The notes: generated from the letters alone by a model not told the origin. DNA of 64,000 nucleotides from Streptomyces sp. SID14478 (GCF_010548525.1 NZ_JAAGMG010000142.1:17306-81305); one strand, 5' to 3'; shown: positions 42,563 to 51,553, counted from the first letter of the stretch. Made by a program: numbers and translations.

Positions 42563-43081
42563 TCAGCCGCGGCCCAGCACACGTCGCGCGGAGCGGCGCT
42601 TGAGGTAGAGCGGCAGGCCGTACCAGCACAGCGCGAACCACAGAAGAACCGATCCTGCAAAGATCTCGGCCAACAGATCCGGCAGCACCACGTGCAGGAT
42701 CAACAGCACCGTGCCGCTGATGGTGAGCGAGAGCAGCACCAGCCCGGTCACCATGAGCCGTCCGGCAATGGCCACGAGGTCGTCCTTCATCTGCTGGCCC
42801 GTCAGGAACCGGTGCAGCGAAACCGGAGCGATCAGCGCCCCGGTGGCCGCGGCCCCCAAAATCACGGTCGCCACATAGACGTGGGTGTCGAACGCGCTGA
42901 GATCGTCGAAGCGCGCGGTGAAGGCCACGCTCAGCAAGAACCCGAAAAGAATCTGGACCCCGGTCTGCGCGACGCGAGTCTCCTGCAGCACCTCGGCCCA
43001 CCGCCGATTGACTCTCTCGTGAGCCTCCTCCCGACTGTCACCCGCAGATATGTCCGGTCTCGCTCGCTCGTCCGTGGTCAC
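42563..43081 (-). CDS. DUF6328 membrane protein
   Basis: GTG at 43079-43081 follows GGAGG and gives 172 residues. A polar N-terminus with RRWAEVLQETRVAQTGVQIL leads to four membrane helices: ILFGFLLSVAF, VYVATVILGAAATGALIAPV, LMVTGLVLLSLTISGTVLLI and AGSVLLWFALCWYGLPL. The R.AQTG.QILFGFLL motif is the DUF6328 signature, sometimes annotated sodium/proton antiporter-like without evidence. It stands alone. Confidence 0.8.
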   Translation of the reverse strand: MTTDERARPDISAGDSREEAHERVNRRWAEVLQETRVAQTGVQILFGFLLSVAFTARFDDLSAFDTHVYVATVILGAAATGALIAPVSLHRFLTGQQMKDDLVAIAGRLMVTGLVLLSLTISGTVLLILHVVLPDLLAEIFAGSVLLWFALCWYGLPLYLKRRSARRVLGRG

Positions 43082-43210
43082 GACCGCCTCCTTCGTAGAG
43101 ACGTCACATGCCCACCCTCCCGGCATTTACGACTGCACGTCCCCTGGTCACACCGCACCGCACCTACGGCGTGAAGGGGTCAGGCCGCTCAAGGCCGGAC
43201 GGAAACAGAA

Positions 43211-43250
43211 AGCGAGGAGGGGCAGCCCGTCCGGGCTGCCCCTCCTCGCT
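43211..43250 (-). terminator. 19-bp hairpin terminator
   Basis: Arms 43211-43229 and 43232-43250 are perfectly complementary with only two bases between, 34 bp beyond the stop of the minus-strand SRPBCC gene. Confidence 0.85.
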
Positions 43251-43283
43251 CACAGGACGCGTCGGTCGACTACGCCCACGGCC

Positions 43284-43724
43284 TCACAAGTCGGCCTTGT
43301 CGGGATGGGCCGTCACTTCGGCGAGCTTCTGGAACTCCCCGAGGTCGTAGTTGGCCAGGGCCGCGTCGAGGTTCGTCAGGGCTCCGAGGCGTTCGATGAA
43401 GCCCTTCGGGTCGTACTCGATCTGCAGGGTGACGCGGCTCGTCGTATCGCTCAGGCGATGGAACGTCACCACGCCGGCATGATGCACACCCTCGACGGTG
43501 TGCCAGGCGATGCGATCCTGCGGAATCACTTCGGTGAGCTCGGCGACGAAGTTCTTGTCCGCACCCGGCAGTTCCAGCTGCCAGGCGAAGCGGCGTTCGT
43601 CCAAGGGCTCCACGAGGCGGACGTGGCTGAGGAAAGCAGGCCAACGCGAGACGTCACTCCACAGCTCCCAGGCCGTGGAGACGGGAGCGTTGAGATCGAT
43701 GGACTCGAGCAATGACGCGGACAA
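43284..43724 (-). CDS. SRPBCC/START-like (polyketide cyclase-type) protein
   Basis: From a TTG at 43722-43724, preceded by AAAGGGG, the product is 146 residues. LLESIDLNAPVSTAWELWSD is the first strand-helix of the SRPBCC fold. VSRWPAFLSHVRLVEPLDER, WQLELPGADKNFVAELTEVI, RIAWHTVEGVHHAG and VTLQIEYDPKG follow in family order. Such proteins bind a hydrophobic ligand in a cavity; many Streptomyces copies are cyclase/dehydrase-like without known substrate. The frame extends upstream, but no better start was found. Confidence 0.75.
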   Translation of the reverse strand: MSASLLESIDLNAPVSTAWELWSDVSRWPAFLSHVRLVEPLDERRFAWQLELPGADKNFVAELTEVIPQDRIAWHTVEGVHHAGVVTFHRLSDTTSRVTLQIEYDPKGFIERLGALTNLDAALANYDLGEFQKLAEVTAHPDKADL

Positions 43725-43930
43725 GAGTGCCCCTTTCCTGAGGTGAACAGAGCGGGACCCCTTCGGTTCGTGTCGGTCGCCGCCGTACGTCACTCCGGTA
43801 CCCCGCCAAAGCGGGCACACGCGGGGCACTTGTTCCTGGCGTCGCGCACAACTCCTTCGTATGAGCGGGCCGAGTCGGGACATTCGTATCAGCGAACCCG
43901 CCCCTCTCCTCCGTACCAGGGAGCACCGCC

Positions 43931-44164
43931 GTGCTGATGCCCGACCCGAAGTTCGTCCGCACACTCCTGGGCCGTTACGCGGAGCTGCAGATGCGCTACG
44001 CGGAAAAGCCGTGCCAGGAGATCCGCTGGCAACTGGACGATGTTGCCTACACGTTGTGCGTCAGCACCGGTACGCGCACGATCCCGGATGCTCTGGCGGT
44101 GGCCGACCGAGTACTGCAACAGGCAGCGGCCAACGGGCCGGCCCATCCCACCCAGGCGGCTTGA
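43931..44164 (+). CDS. DUF5133 protein, 77 aa
   Basis: GTG at 43931 gives LMPDPKFVRTLLGRYAELQM followed by DDVAYTLCVSTGTRTIPDAL. This is the DUF5133 signature of small Streptomyces proteins with a conserved Cys and TGTRT loop. The function is unknown. The gene is about 195 bp upstream of the phospholipase-D gene and in the same orientation. Confidence 0.8.
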   Translation: MLMPDPKFVRTLLGRYAELQMRYAEKPCQEIRWQLDDVAYTLCVSTGTRTIPDALAVADRVLQQAAANGPAHPTQAA

Positions 44165-44359
44165 CCCGCCAGCGCACAGCCGCGGACGAGTCCGACAGCA
44201 GCGCCGGTCCCGTCTCGGAAGTTGCGCCCATACCGTGGACATCACCCCGGACGTCGCCCTCCCCCGGCCGACCGGAAAGCAGCAGCCGGACCGCCGTGTG
44301 AAGAGATCGTGACGGGGCAGTGGATGTCGTGGCCCTGACCCCGACACCCCGGAGACTTC

Positions 44360-45571
44360 GTGACCACCAGCATCCCGGCCCCCACCAGCGTCGCCGTGGC
44401 CGCTGACGACCTTCCCCAGGACCCTCGTCAGCGGCTGCGGCGACGTCTGGAACGGCTGATAGGCATCGCCGCCACCGAGGGCAACGCGCTCACCCCGCTG
44501 CGCAACGGTGACGAGATCTTCCCCGCCATGCTCGACGCCATCCGTGGCGCCCGGCACACCATCGACATGATGACGTTCGTGTACTGGCGAGGCGACGTCG
44601 CCCGCGAATTCGCCGAGGCCCTCGCCGACCGCGCCCGCGCCGGTGTCCGGGTACGCCTCCTTCTTGACGGCTTCGGCAGCCGCACCATCGAGGGAGACCT
44701 GCTCTCCCTGATGGACGAGGCCGGAGTACAGGTCGCCTGGTTCCGCAAGCCGCTCCTCCTCTCCCCGTTCAAACAGAACCACCGTTGCCACCGCAAGGTC
44801 CTGGTCACGGATGAGACCACGGCGTTCACCGGCGGAGTCGGCATCGCCGAGGAGTGGTGCGGGGACGCCCGCGACCCGAGCGAATGGCGCGACACGCACG
44901 TGCAGGTCCGCGGCCCCGCCGTCGACGGCATCTGCGCGGCCTTCGCCCAGAACTGGGCCGAGTGCCACGACGAGCTCTTCGACGACCGCGACCGCTTCGT
45001 CGAACACGAGCCGAGCGGCGACGCCATCGTCCAGGTCGTGCGCGGCTCCGCCAGCATCGGCTGGCAGGACATGCAGACCCTGCTGCGCGTGGTCATCCAG
45101 TCCGCACAGCACCGCCTGCGCCTCGCCACCGCCTACTTCTCGCCCGACGTCTACTTCGTCGACCTGCTCTGCCAGGCCGCGCGGCGCGGCGTCGAGGTCG
45201 AACTGCTCGTCCCCGGGCCGCACACCGACAAGCAGGTCAGCCGGATCGCCGGCCGCCACCACTACGAACGGCTCCTGGAGTGCGGAGTCATCGTGCGCGA
45301 GTACCAGCGCACGATGCTGCACTGCAAGGTCGTCACGGTCGACGGGACCGCTTCGCTGGTCGGCTCCACCAACCTCAACCGGCGTTCCCTGGACCACGAC
45401 GAGGAAGTCATGCTCGCGGTCCTGGACGAAGGTTTCACCGCACAGCTCGACGCCGACTACGAACGCGACGTCACGCACAGCATGCGTGTGACACCCGACC
45501 GCTGGTCCGCCCGCCCCCTCCCCTTCCGCGCCGCGGAGAAGGCGACCCGCGCCATCCAGCACTTCCTGTGA
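44360..45571 (+). CDS. Phospholipase D-like / cardiolipin synthase family protein
   Basis: GTG at 44360 gives 403 residues with two HKD half-sites. The first is RCHRKVLVTDETTAFTGGVG (about residues 141-160), and the second is MLHCKVVTVDGTASLVGSTN (about 316-335). IDMMTFVYWRGDVAREFAEA is the usual N-terminal strand. Both HxK(x)4D motifs are intact, so it should be an active phosphatidyltransferase or phospholipase at the membrane's inner face. No membrane anchor is seen, unlike ClsA, so it is nearer to ClsB/YbhO. Membrane lipid adjustment fits the surrounding stress genes (inference). Confidence 0.9.
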   Translation: MTTSIPAPTSVAVAADDLPQDPRQRLRRRLERLIGIAATEGNALTPLRNGDEIFPAMLDAIRGARHTIDMMTFVYWRGDVAREFAEALADRARAGVRVRLLLDGFGSRTIEGDLLSLMDEAGVQVAWFRKPLLLSPFKQNHRCHRKVLVTDETTAFTGGVGIAEEWCGDARDPSEWRDTHVQVRGPAVDGICAAFAQNWAECHDELFDDRDRFVEHEPSGDAIVQVVRGSASIGWQDMQTLLRVVIQSAQHRLRLATAYFSPDVYFVDLLCQAARRGVEVELLVPGPHTDKQVSRIAGRHHYERLLECGVIVREYQRTMLHCKVVTVDGTASLVGSTNLNRRSLDHDEEVMLAVLDEGFTAQLDADYERDVTHSMRVTPDRWSARPLPFRAAEKATRAIQHFL

Positions 45572-45663
45572 TCCACCGCCGCAGGGCCCTCCGGCCGGCC
45601 TGAAACGGGAAGCCGCCGCCGCGCCTTGAACTGAGGTTGTGGGTGGGGACCCAGCACTGCAGC

Positions 45664-45715
45664 CGCCAACGCCCCGCGCACCCGGGTTCTGTCCCGGGTG
45701 CGCGGGGCGTTGGCG
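45664..45715. terminator. 23-bp hairpin terminator
   Basis: Arms 45664-45686 and 45693-45715 pair perfectly with loop TTCTGT, about 92 bp after the PLD gene stop and before the convergent small membrane genes. The rest of the 45572-45910 gap holds nothing recognised. Confidence 0.85.
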
Positions 45716-45910
45716 CGGCCCACATCGGCGATCAGGTCCGCGAGCGTCAAAGCGGTGTCAGCGCCGAGGCACTCACCGAGCTCGGCCGTGCAGATCGTCG
45801 CGGGGCACTCACCACCACCGGCATGTCCCCCACTCCCACCGCCATCCAGAACTCCGGCTCAACAACTCGGTTCCGCTCGGCTTCGGCCGGACAACAGCGC
45901 GTGTACCGAC

Positions 45911-46102
45911 CTATCGGCGGCGCCTCTTCCACTTCTCGCGGAGACGATCCCCCACCAGCGTCCCGAGCAGCACACCGCTCGCCGTGATCGACATCCCCAC
46001 CGAATCGTCCACGTCGAACACCCATCGCAGGACGACCCACACCACCACGCCCCACACCGCCGCGATCGCCAACGCCACAACGGACCGCCGAAGCCACCCC
46101 AT
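45911..46102 (-). CDS. Small membrane protein, 63 aa
   Basis: The ATG at 46100-46102 gives two helices (VVALAIAAVWGVVVWVVLRW and SITASGVLLGTLVGDRL) joined by FDVDDSVGM and ending in a strong basic tail (KWKRRRR). It is 10 bp downstream of another small membrane gene and is probably expressed with it. No family is recognised. Confidence 0.7.
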   Translation of the reverse strand: MGWLRRSVVALAIAAVWGVVVWVVLRWVFDVDDSVGMSITASGVLLGTLVGDRLREKWKRRRR

Positions 46103-46112
46103 GTCGTCCTCC

Positions 46113-46286
46113 CTACGGCCGGTTCGCCCGACGAATCCACACGAAGTAGAGCAGCGACCACACCACCAGCCACACCGCCCCGGCGATCAGCGCCGACGGC
46201 CACGACTCGTGCGAGGCGAACCGCCAGAACAGCACGAGCACCCCTGCGCCGATGACCGGTGCCGCCACATTCCGTAGCCGTCTCAT
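46113..46286 (-). CDS. Small membrane protein, 57 aa
   Basis: The ATG at 46284-46286 gives RRLRNVAAPVIGAGVLVLFW (first helix), a short HESWPSALIAG loop, a second helix (VWLVVWSLLYFVWI) and a basic tail. GGGAGG is immediately upstream with very short spacing, so initiation may shift to a nearby TTG or GTG. It forms a pair with the gene at 45911-46102. Confidence 0.65.
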   Translation of the reverse strand: MRRLRNVAAPVIGAGVLVLFWRFASHESWPSALIAGAVWLVVWSLLYFVWIRRANRP

Positions 46287-46545
46287 GCCTCCCAACTACC
46301 CACAAACTCAAGCGCGATGACACCGGCTCGCTTACCGCGTCGGGAGAGGCGCACGCCGCCGGGACGGTCCGATGGGGAGTCGTCGCTGAGTTGGGAGGCG
46401 GCCGTGGTGAGGCAGTTTGCCGCCGTTCTGCGTTGCTCCGAAGAGGGCTGTCGCGTCTCTGCCCATTCACCGCGAAGAGGCTTACTATCCGGTAGCACCT
46501 TCCGGTCCCCTGCGTCTCCCCCGTAACCCCACGTCGGAGGTTTAG

Positions 46546-47226
46546 ATGCACCGTCGAATCGCCGTGCTCCTGGCCCTGTTGACCGCGCTGGCCGGTCTGC
46601 TCTGCGTGGCACCGGCGGCATCCGCCGCCGCGCACCGCCCAGTGATCCTCGTACACGGCTACAACGCCGACCCCGGCGTATGGGGGTCACTGACCGACGA
46701 CCTCAAGGCTGACGGATACAGCGACGCTGAGCTCTTCCGCTGGTCCTACGACACGCACGCATCGGTCAACGAGACGCTCGCCGGACAGTTCGCCGCGTAC
46801 GTGGACCAAGTCCGGGCTCAGACTGGGGCCGACCAGATCGACATCGTCGCGCACTCCTTCGGCACACTGCCCGCCCGCTGGTACCTCGCCCATGGCAACG
46901 GGAGCGAGCACGTCGCCCACATGATCTCGCTCGGCGGCCCCAACCACGGCACGTACACGGCGTGGGCCTGCGCCGCCTGGGACCAGGCTTGCCGCGACAT
47001 GTCCCCCGGGAGCTACGTCCAAAAGCAACTGGCCTCCGGGGACGAAACCCCGGGTGCCACCCGGTACGCCACGTTCTGGTCGAGCTGCGACGAAGTGATC
47101 AACCCCGACAACAGCGTGCCGCTCGCCGGGGCTACCAACACCGACGCCGGCTGCCTCGACCACAACGCGCTGCTCAGCGACGACGGAGTCTCCACGCAAG
47201 TACGCGCCATCCTCACCACACCGTGA
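46546..47226 (+). CDS. Secreted class 2 lipase (EstA/LipA-like)
   Basis: The ATG at 46546 gives 226 residues with a signal peptide (LALLTALAGLLCVAPAASA). VILVHGYNADPGVWG is the oxyanion region. QIDIVAHSFGTLPARWYL carries the AHSFG elbow with catalytic Ser, and MISLGGPNHGTYTAWACA is the typical lipase-class-2 strand. The catalytic Asp probably lies in the DEVINPDNSVPL segment, and the His in GCLDHNALLSD. Cys residues in the mature part likely form disulfides. It hydrolyses esters outside the cell. It is monocistronic; no clear regulator is nearby. Confidence 0.9.
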   Translation: MHRRIAVLLALLTALAGLLCVAPAASAAAHRPVILVHGYNADPGVWGSLTDDLKADGYSDAELFRWSYDTHASVNETLAGQFAAYVDQVRAQTGADQIDIVAHSFGTLPARWYLAHGNGSEHVAHMISLGGPNHGTYTAWACAAWDQACRDMSPGSYVQKQLASGDETPGATRYATFWSSCDEVINPDNSVPLAGATNTDAGCLDHNALLSDDGVSTQVRAILTTP

Positions 47227-47319
47227 CGGGCCGCGGGATGCGGATGCCTCGCCAGCACCTCAGGGTGTTCTGGAGGGACATCAAGGACTCCGCAGAGGAT
47301 GAGACCGGGCAGGGATCTT

Positions 47320-47490
47320 CGGGGGCAGGCGCTGTTCAGTGAAGGAGGCCTGGGCGGCGCCGTCACCAGAGTGACGTGGTGGTGTCAGCCGGGCCAGGAC
47401 AAGCCTGCGAAGCGGTCCGAGTCGATCTGAACCCCGGCTGTGTGTGAGTCCGCGGTAGTCGTTCTCGATTCGCCGGCAGCCGACCATGGC
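47320..47490 (-). pseudogene. Remnant of an IS701/IS4-type transposase C-terminus
   Basis: On the minus strand, one frame reads CRRIENDYRGL (compare the WRIEHDYRELK transposase motif containing the catalytic Glu region). A second frame reads DRFAGLSWPG, a stop, then HHHVTLVTA. Together these match the end of IS701-type transposases (FEGRSWPGWHHHVTLVTAAQ). Frameshifts and the stop show decay. The surrounding gap (47227-47838) holds nothing else I recognise. It marks an old insertion site. Confidence 0.6.
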
Positions 47491-47838
47491 ACCGCCTACG
47501 GCATGCCTGTGCCCGCCCTCCTCCGGCCGACCCGCCGTTCTCCCCGCTCCTTCGCCGAGTGGTGCAACCATCGGCCCGCAGCCGATGAATTCACACCTAC
47601 CCACGGCGCCGACCGTCGGGCACCGCAACCCAGCCCAATGCTCTCCCCGCAAAGCGGCCCAAACGCCGACGACCTGCGAAAATACGCTGCCGGCACGTCG
47701 AACGGTCCGTCCAACCGGCGGACGCCAGCACGGCGTTGTTGCACAGGCGTGCGAGTCCGTTCCAGGCGCACGGGGTCACCAATGGTGTGAGCGGCGAGTA
47801 GCATCCCCACCATCATCCCCGGACGAGGAGCTTCCGCT

Positions 47839-48576
47839 ATGGCCGACGAGCCCGAGACCAAGACCACCCAGATCCACCTCGCGGAGCAGTACGCCGCAGA
47901 GGACCTCAAAGCCAACCGCGCCCAGCAGGCCGAGCTCGAGGCCGAGTTGGCGACAACGCCCTTGGGGCAGAAGCTGGCCCACCTCAAGGCCGTCGAGGCC
48001 TTTCTGGTGACGCGGACCGCCCAGGACACCCCCGAAGGTGCCGCTGCCGTCCCGCAGCCCCGACAGCAGACCCCCGCGGCTGCGGCCGCGCCGGTGGCGA
48101 CGGATGACACAAAGGCCGCGCAACCGCGCACCGCTCCCACCCGCACCACCACCAAGCCCGCGGCCGCCAAGACCACCACTGCGAAGGCCCCCGCAAAGAA
48201 GACCGCGGCCAAGAAGACTGCCGCGAAGAAGACCTCCACCAAGCGGGCGCCTGCACAGAAGGCCGCTGCCAAGGCTGAGGGACCCTCGCTGCCCGAGCTG
48301 CTCCAGGCGCTGCTGCTCGCCACCCCCGGAGAGCCGCGGACCGCACGCGAGCTGGTCACCCAGTTCACCGCCGAGCACCCGAAGCGGGCCACGAGCGAGC
48401 AGACCGTGCGCAACGCCCTCGAGCGCGGTGTCGCCAAGTCGCTGATCGAGCGCAACAAGCAGGGCAGCACCGTGCTGTACACCGCAGACCCCCAGCAGAA
48501 CACCGCCTCCGGCACAGGCAAGTCGACCGGCACGGACGCGGCCCCGGTGAGCACCGGCACGCCGGCCCAAGGCTAA
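47839..48576 (+). CDS. Histone H1-like protein with winged-helix-like C-terminus
   Basis: The 245-residue product has three parts. A coiled N-terminus (about 10-60: HLAEQYAAEDLKANRAQQAE, then TPLGQKLAHLKAVEAFL) comes first. A Pro/Ala linker merges into a H1-type tail with AKKTAAKKTAAKKTSTKR repeats (about 110-145). A compact C-terminal domain (about 150-215: SLPELLQALLLATPGEPRTA, then ELVTQFTAEHPKRATSEQTV and NALERG) looks like a small winged helix. Lys/Ala-rich tails bind DNA non-specifically. It is probably a nucleoid-associated or regulatory DNA-binding protein of actinobacteria. No exact family name is certain. Confidence 0.7.
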   Translation: MADEPETKTTQIHLAEQYAAEDLKANRAQQAELEAELATTPLGQKLAHLKAVEAFLVTRTAQDTPEGAAAVPQPRQQTPAAAAAPVATDDTKAAQPRTAPTRTTTKPAAAKTTTAKAPAKKTAAKKTAAKKTSTKRAPAQKAAAKAEGPSLPELLQALLLATPGEPRTARELVTQFTAEHPKRATSEQTVRNALERGVAKSLIERNKQGSTVLYTADPQQNTASGTGKSTGTDAAPVSTGTPAQG

Positions 48577-48852
48577 GAACTCGCAGAGGGACAACGGGTC
48601 GCCTCCCGGTCTCGAACTCGGCAGGAACGAGTTGGAAGCTGGCGAGGCGCCGTCCGAGCGAGCGGACCCTGATCCGGGTCTCTGGCGCGTGCTGGTGGCG
48701 CTGGACGAGCCGAACGAGCCGCCAATCAGATGTCACCGGTGCGATGGACGGTGAGGCCGGTCGGCCACGAGCCTCGCGGCCGCGCTCACGCACTGCCGAC
48801 ACCGGGGGCGGGGTCGCCTGCGCAGGTGTATCAGTCGCAGGGAGAAAGGCTC

Positions 48853-49653
48853 ATGAAAGCTTCCATAGCAATCGCGCAACTCCCCATAACCTGGGACCTC
48901 CACCGCAACCTGGCGGCGATCTCCTCCCTGCTGACAGACACCCGGCCGGACGAGATCGTCGTGCTCCCCGAAGGCGCCCTGTCCGGGTACGGCACCGACC
49001 TCTCGTCCCTCGATCACCTTCCACCCTCGTCCCTCGCCCTCGCCACGGACCGCCTCGCGAAGTTGGCCCGGGACAGAGCCATCCACCTGTTCTGCGGCAC
49101 GTTGCTCCATGAACACGGTGTCTGGAGCAACGCCGCCCTCTACTTCGCTCCGGACGGCTCCCGGTGGACGTACCGGAAGATCAACCTGGCCATGAATGAA
49201 CGCGGCCGTCTCGTTGCCGGTTCTGAACTCCCCACACTCCCCATTCAGTTGTCCGGTGGGGAGTCCGTCACGCTCGGCGTCCAGATCTGCCGCGAGATCC
49301 GCTTCCCTGAACAATGGCAGCACTTGGCCGAACACGGCGCACAAGCCTTCATCTACCTCACCCATGCTGCCAACCCCACAGAGCCCGCCGGGGTCTGGCG
49401 CAGCCACCTCATCAGCCGCGCGGCCGAGAACCAACGATTCGTCCTGGCAGCCAACGTGGCAGACCCCGGACAACACTGCCCCAGCATGGCCATCTCGCCG
49501 AGAGGCGAAGTCCTCGCGGAAGCACCCGCAGGCCAGACCGCACTCATCAGAACCACGGTCGACTTCGACGAGTCCGCCGACTGGTACCTCGGCCAGCGCC
49601 GACAGGACCTTCTCAAGTCGACTTACCGAGGACCTGCACACCACCCAAGGTGA
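48853..49653 (+). CDS. Carbon-nitrogen hydrolase (nitrilase superfamily)
   Basis: The ATG at 48853 follows GGAGAAAGG and gives 266 residues. The catalytic triad is visible: Glu in EIVVLPEGALSGYG, Lys in WTYRKINLAM, and Cys in LGVQICREIRFPEQW. The late RAAENQRFVLAANVA segment is typical. The family hydrolyses or condenses C-N bonds (amidases, N-carbamoyl hydrolases). Here the QICREIRFPE elbow and lack of partners give no exact substrate. It is cytosolic and alone, convergent with the chaplin gene across a strong terminator. Confidence 0.9.
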   Translation: MKASIAIAQLPITWDLHRNLAAISSLLTDTRPDEIVVLPEGALSGYGTDLSSLDHLPPSSLALATDRLAKLARDRAIHLFCGTLLHEHGVWSNAALYFAPDGSRWTYRKINLAMNERGRLVAGSELPTLPIQLSGGESVTLGVQICREIRFPEQWQHLAEHGAQAFIYLTHAANPTEPAGVWRSHLISRAAENQRFVLAANVADPGQHCPSMAISPRGEVLAEAPAGQTALIRTTVDFDESADWYLGQRRQDLLKSTYRGPAHHPR

Positions 49654-49705
49654 GACCCGGAAGAGGCGGTAAGCGTAAAGGGTCTGGCCGCGTGTCACCG
49701 CAAAT

Positions 49706-49746
49706 GCCGGGTGCCGCCTCCTCGGATTGAGGAGGCGGCACCCGGC
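49706..49746. terminator. 18-bp hairpin terminator shared by nitrilase and chaplin genes
   Basis: Arms 49706-49723 and 49729-49746 are perfectly complementary with loop GGATT, between two convergent genes. Confidence 0.9.
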
Positions 49747-49802
49747 CATCCACCACAGGATCGCTCACGCATCAACTGGCGCGCTGGACCCGACCTGAAG
49801 GG

Positions 49803-50129
49803 CTACTTCCAGGTGCCCCACTGACCGTCGTGGTGCATGCCGTCGTGGTGCATGCTGTCCTGGCCCCACTGGCCGCCGCCCCAGTTGCCCGATCCGTTGG
49901 CGCAGCTGTTGCCGAAGGTCGGGTTGAGCAGGCCGATGACGCTGACGGTGTTGCCGCAGGCGTTGACCGGGACGTGCACCGGTACCTGGACCACATTGCC
50001 GGAGAGAACGCCCGGCGAACCCACCGCCGCACCCTGAGCGCCAGCGTCCGCGGATGCGGCACCGGCGCCCCCGATCACTGCGCCACCGACCGCCACCAGA
50101 ACCGCCGCGCTCTTCAGTACACGAGACAT
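49803..50129 (-). CDS. Short chaplin with unusual His/Met/Trp-rich tail
   Basis: The 108-residue product has a signal peptide (about residues 1-28, ending GAASADAG). One chaplin domain follows (about 36-77): AVGSPGVLSGNVVQVPVHVP, VNACGNTVSVIGLLNPTFGN, ending SCAN, with the two Cys that form the chaplin disulfide. Short chaplins are secreted, assemble into amyloid on aerial hyphae and spores, and lower surface tension. The C-terminal 30 residues after the domain (GSGNWGGGQWGQ, then MHHDGMHHDG) are atypical; standard short chaplins end soon after the second Cys. The tail could bind metal or surface partners. Confidence 0.9.
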   Translation of the reverse strand: MSRVLKSAAVLVAVGGAVIGGAGAASADAGAQGAAVGSPGVLSGNVVQVPVHVPVNACGNTVSVIGLLNPTFGNSCANGSGNWGGGQWGQDSMHHDGMHHDGQWGTWK

Positions 50130-50416
50130 GAACTTTCCTCACTCACTTGCACGGCCCCCGCCGGCAGACGGGGACGAGGAACTTCTCGCTCCTCACCGGC
50201 AATTCGGGGCCCGGTACGGGACGGATTGGCCGGGAAAGGCAGGTTCACTCCTACGGAGCACTCCGCACGCTGGACCTGCGACTGCAGCCGCGGACGTAAC
50301 AGCTGCCACCGATCCGCACCGCACCGTCCTCAACGCCCCCTCCCCAACTGTCCGATGCCATCCCCCGCCACGTACTTGCACCTTTGGCGCGCAGTAACGG
50401 TGCCCAAAGGGAGTGG

Positions 50417-51396
50417 TCATCCTCTGGGCAGGGTGCGGGGGAATCCGAAGCGGGCGAGGACTCCCAGGTCTCCGAAGCGCGTGAGCGCACGGATCTGGCT
50501 GTTCCGCAGCGTGAGCACGGTAAGGCCGCCGGCCCGCCAGATCGGCGCGCTGGGGTCGGGGAGGTAGAGGGCGAAGGCGGGTTGTCCGTTCGCGCGGGTG
50601 GGGAGGAACTTGAGGTCCTGGCCGCCCAGGTGGTCCACGAGGAAGCCGGCGACCGGCCTCGGCCCGTGGTGCTCGTCGGGCTCGGGGGGCATGGTGAGCC
50701 GGACGTCGTCGGTCAGGAGGGTCACGAGTTCTTCGAGGTCGAAGCGTTGGAACGCGCTGACGAACCGGTCGACGACGGCTGTTTCGGCCGGTGACTTGGG
50801 AACCGGCACGTCGTGCAGATCCTGGATCGGGCGCAGGCCGGCCCGGGCCCGGATGAGCGCGCTGTTCACAGCGGCCTGACTGGTGCTGAGGATGCCGGCG
50901 GCCTCGGCCGCGGGGAAGCCCAGGACGTCCCTGAGCACCAGGACCACCCGCTGTTGGGGTGGAAGGTGCTGCAGGCCCGCCACGAAGGACAGCGCGATCG
51001 ATTCCCGTGCGTCGTACCGGGCTTCGGGGCCCGGGGTCAGGTCGTCCACATCGTCGGGGTAGGGCTCGAGCCACCACGGCTCGTCTGGCCGGCCCTGCCC
51101 CGCCCCGCCGAGAGCGGGCGCGGCGGCCGGCTGCGGGCGGCGGGATTCACCGCGCAGGTAGTTGAGGCAGCGGTTGGTGGCGATCCGGTACAGCCACGCC
51201 CGCAGCGACCGGCCGTCGAAGCGGCTGATCGAACGCCATGCGGCCAACAGAACCTCCTGAAGCACGTCCTCGGCATCCTGGACCGAGCCGAGGATCCGGT
51301 AGCAGTGAGCCTGCAATTCGCGCCGGTAAGGGTCGACGAAGCGCGGAATGCTTCACCGTCGCCGGTCTGGGCGAGGGCGAGGGTCGCCTCGGTCAT
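50417..51396 (-). pseudogene. SigJ/ECF41-type sigma factor with SnoaL-like C-terminus, frameshifted near the start
   Basis: The ATG at 51394-51396 begins MTEATLALAQTGDGEAFR. Family similarity then jumps frame to FVDPYRRELQAHCYRILGSV, QDAEDVLQEVLLAAWRSISR and so on, through sigma region 4 (LPPQQRVVLVLRDVLGFPA). It ends in a SnoaL-like domain (FQRFDLEELVTLLTDDVRLT). One base is missing near 51340, so the first 19 codons are out of frame with the rest. A TTG at 51316 could still start a shortened protein lacking part of region 2. A sequencing error is possible. ECF41 factors are normally self-inhibited by the SnoaL domain. It is divergent from the MFS pump. Confidence 0.75.
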
Positions 51397-51553
51397 GGGG
51401 GGACCTGTCCTTTCGCGTGGCCACCTGGATAACGGCCCTTAGAAGATGCAACACCGGCGGCGGCGTCGATTCATCGCCGCTGCTTCGACGAATCGGCAGG
51501 ACAGCCGGTGCTTCACCTGGTGAGGACCTGAGCAGTGGAGACCGGAGGCACAC

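Noticed and set aside
43889..45562. 557-codon minus-strand frame opposite the phospholipase-D gene
   Set aside because: Mirror frame of a gene with two HKD motifs; composition is typical of antisense frames.
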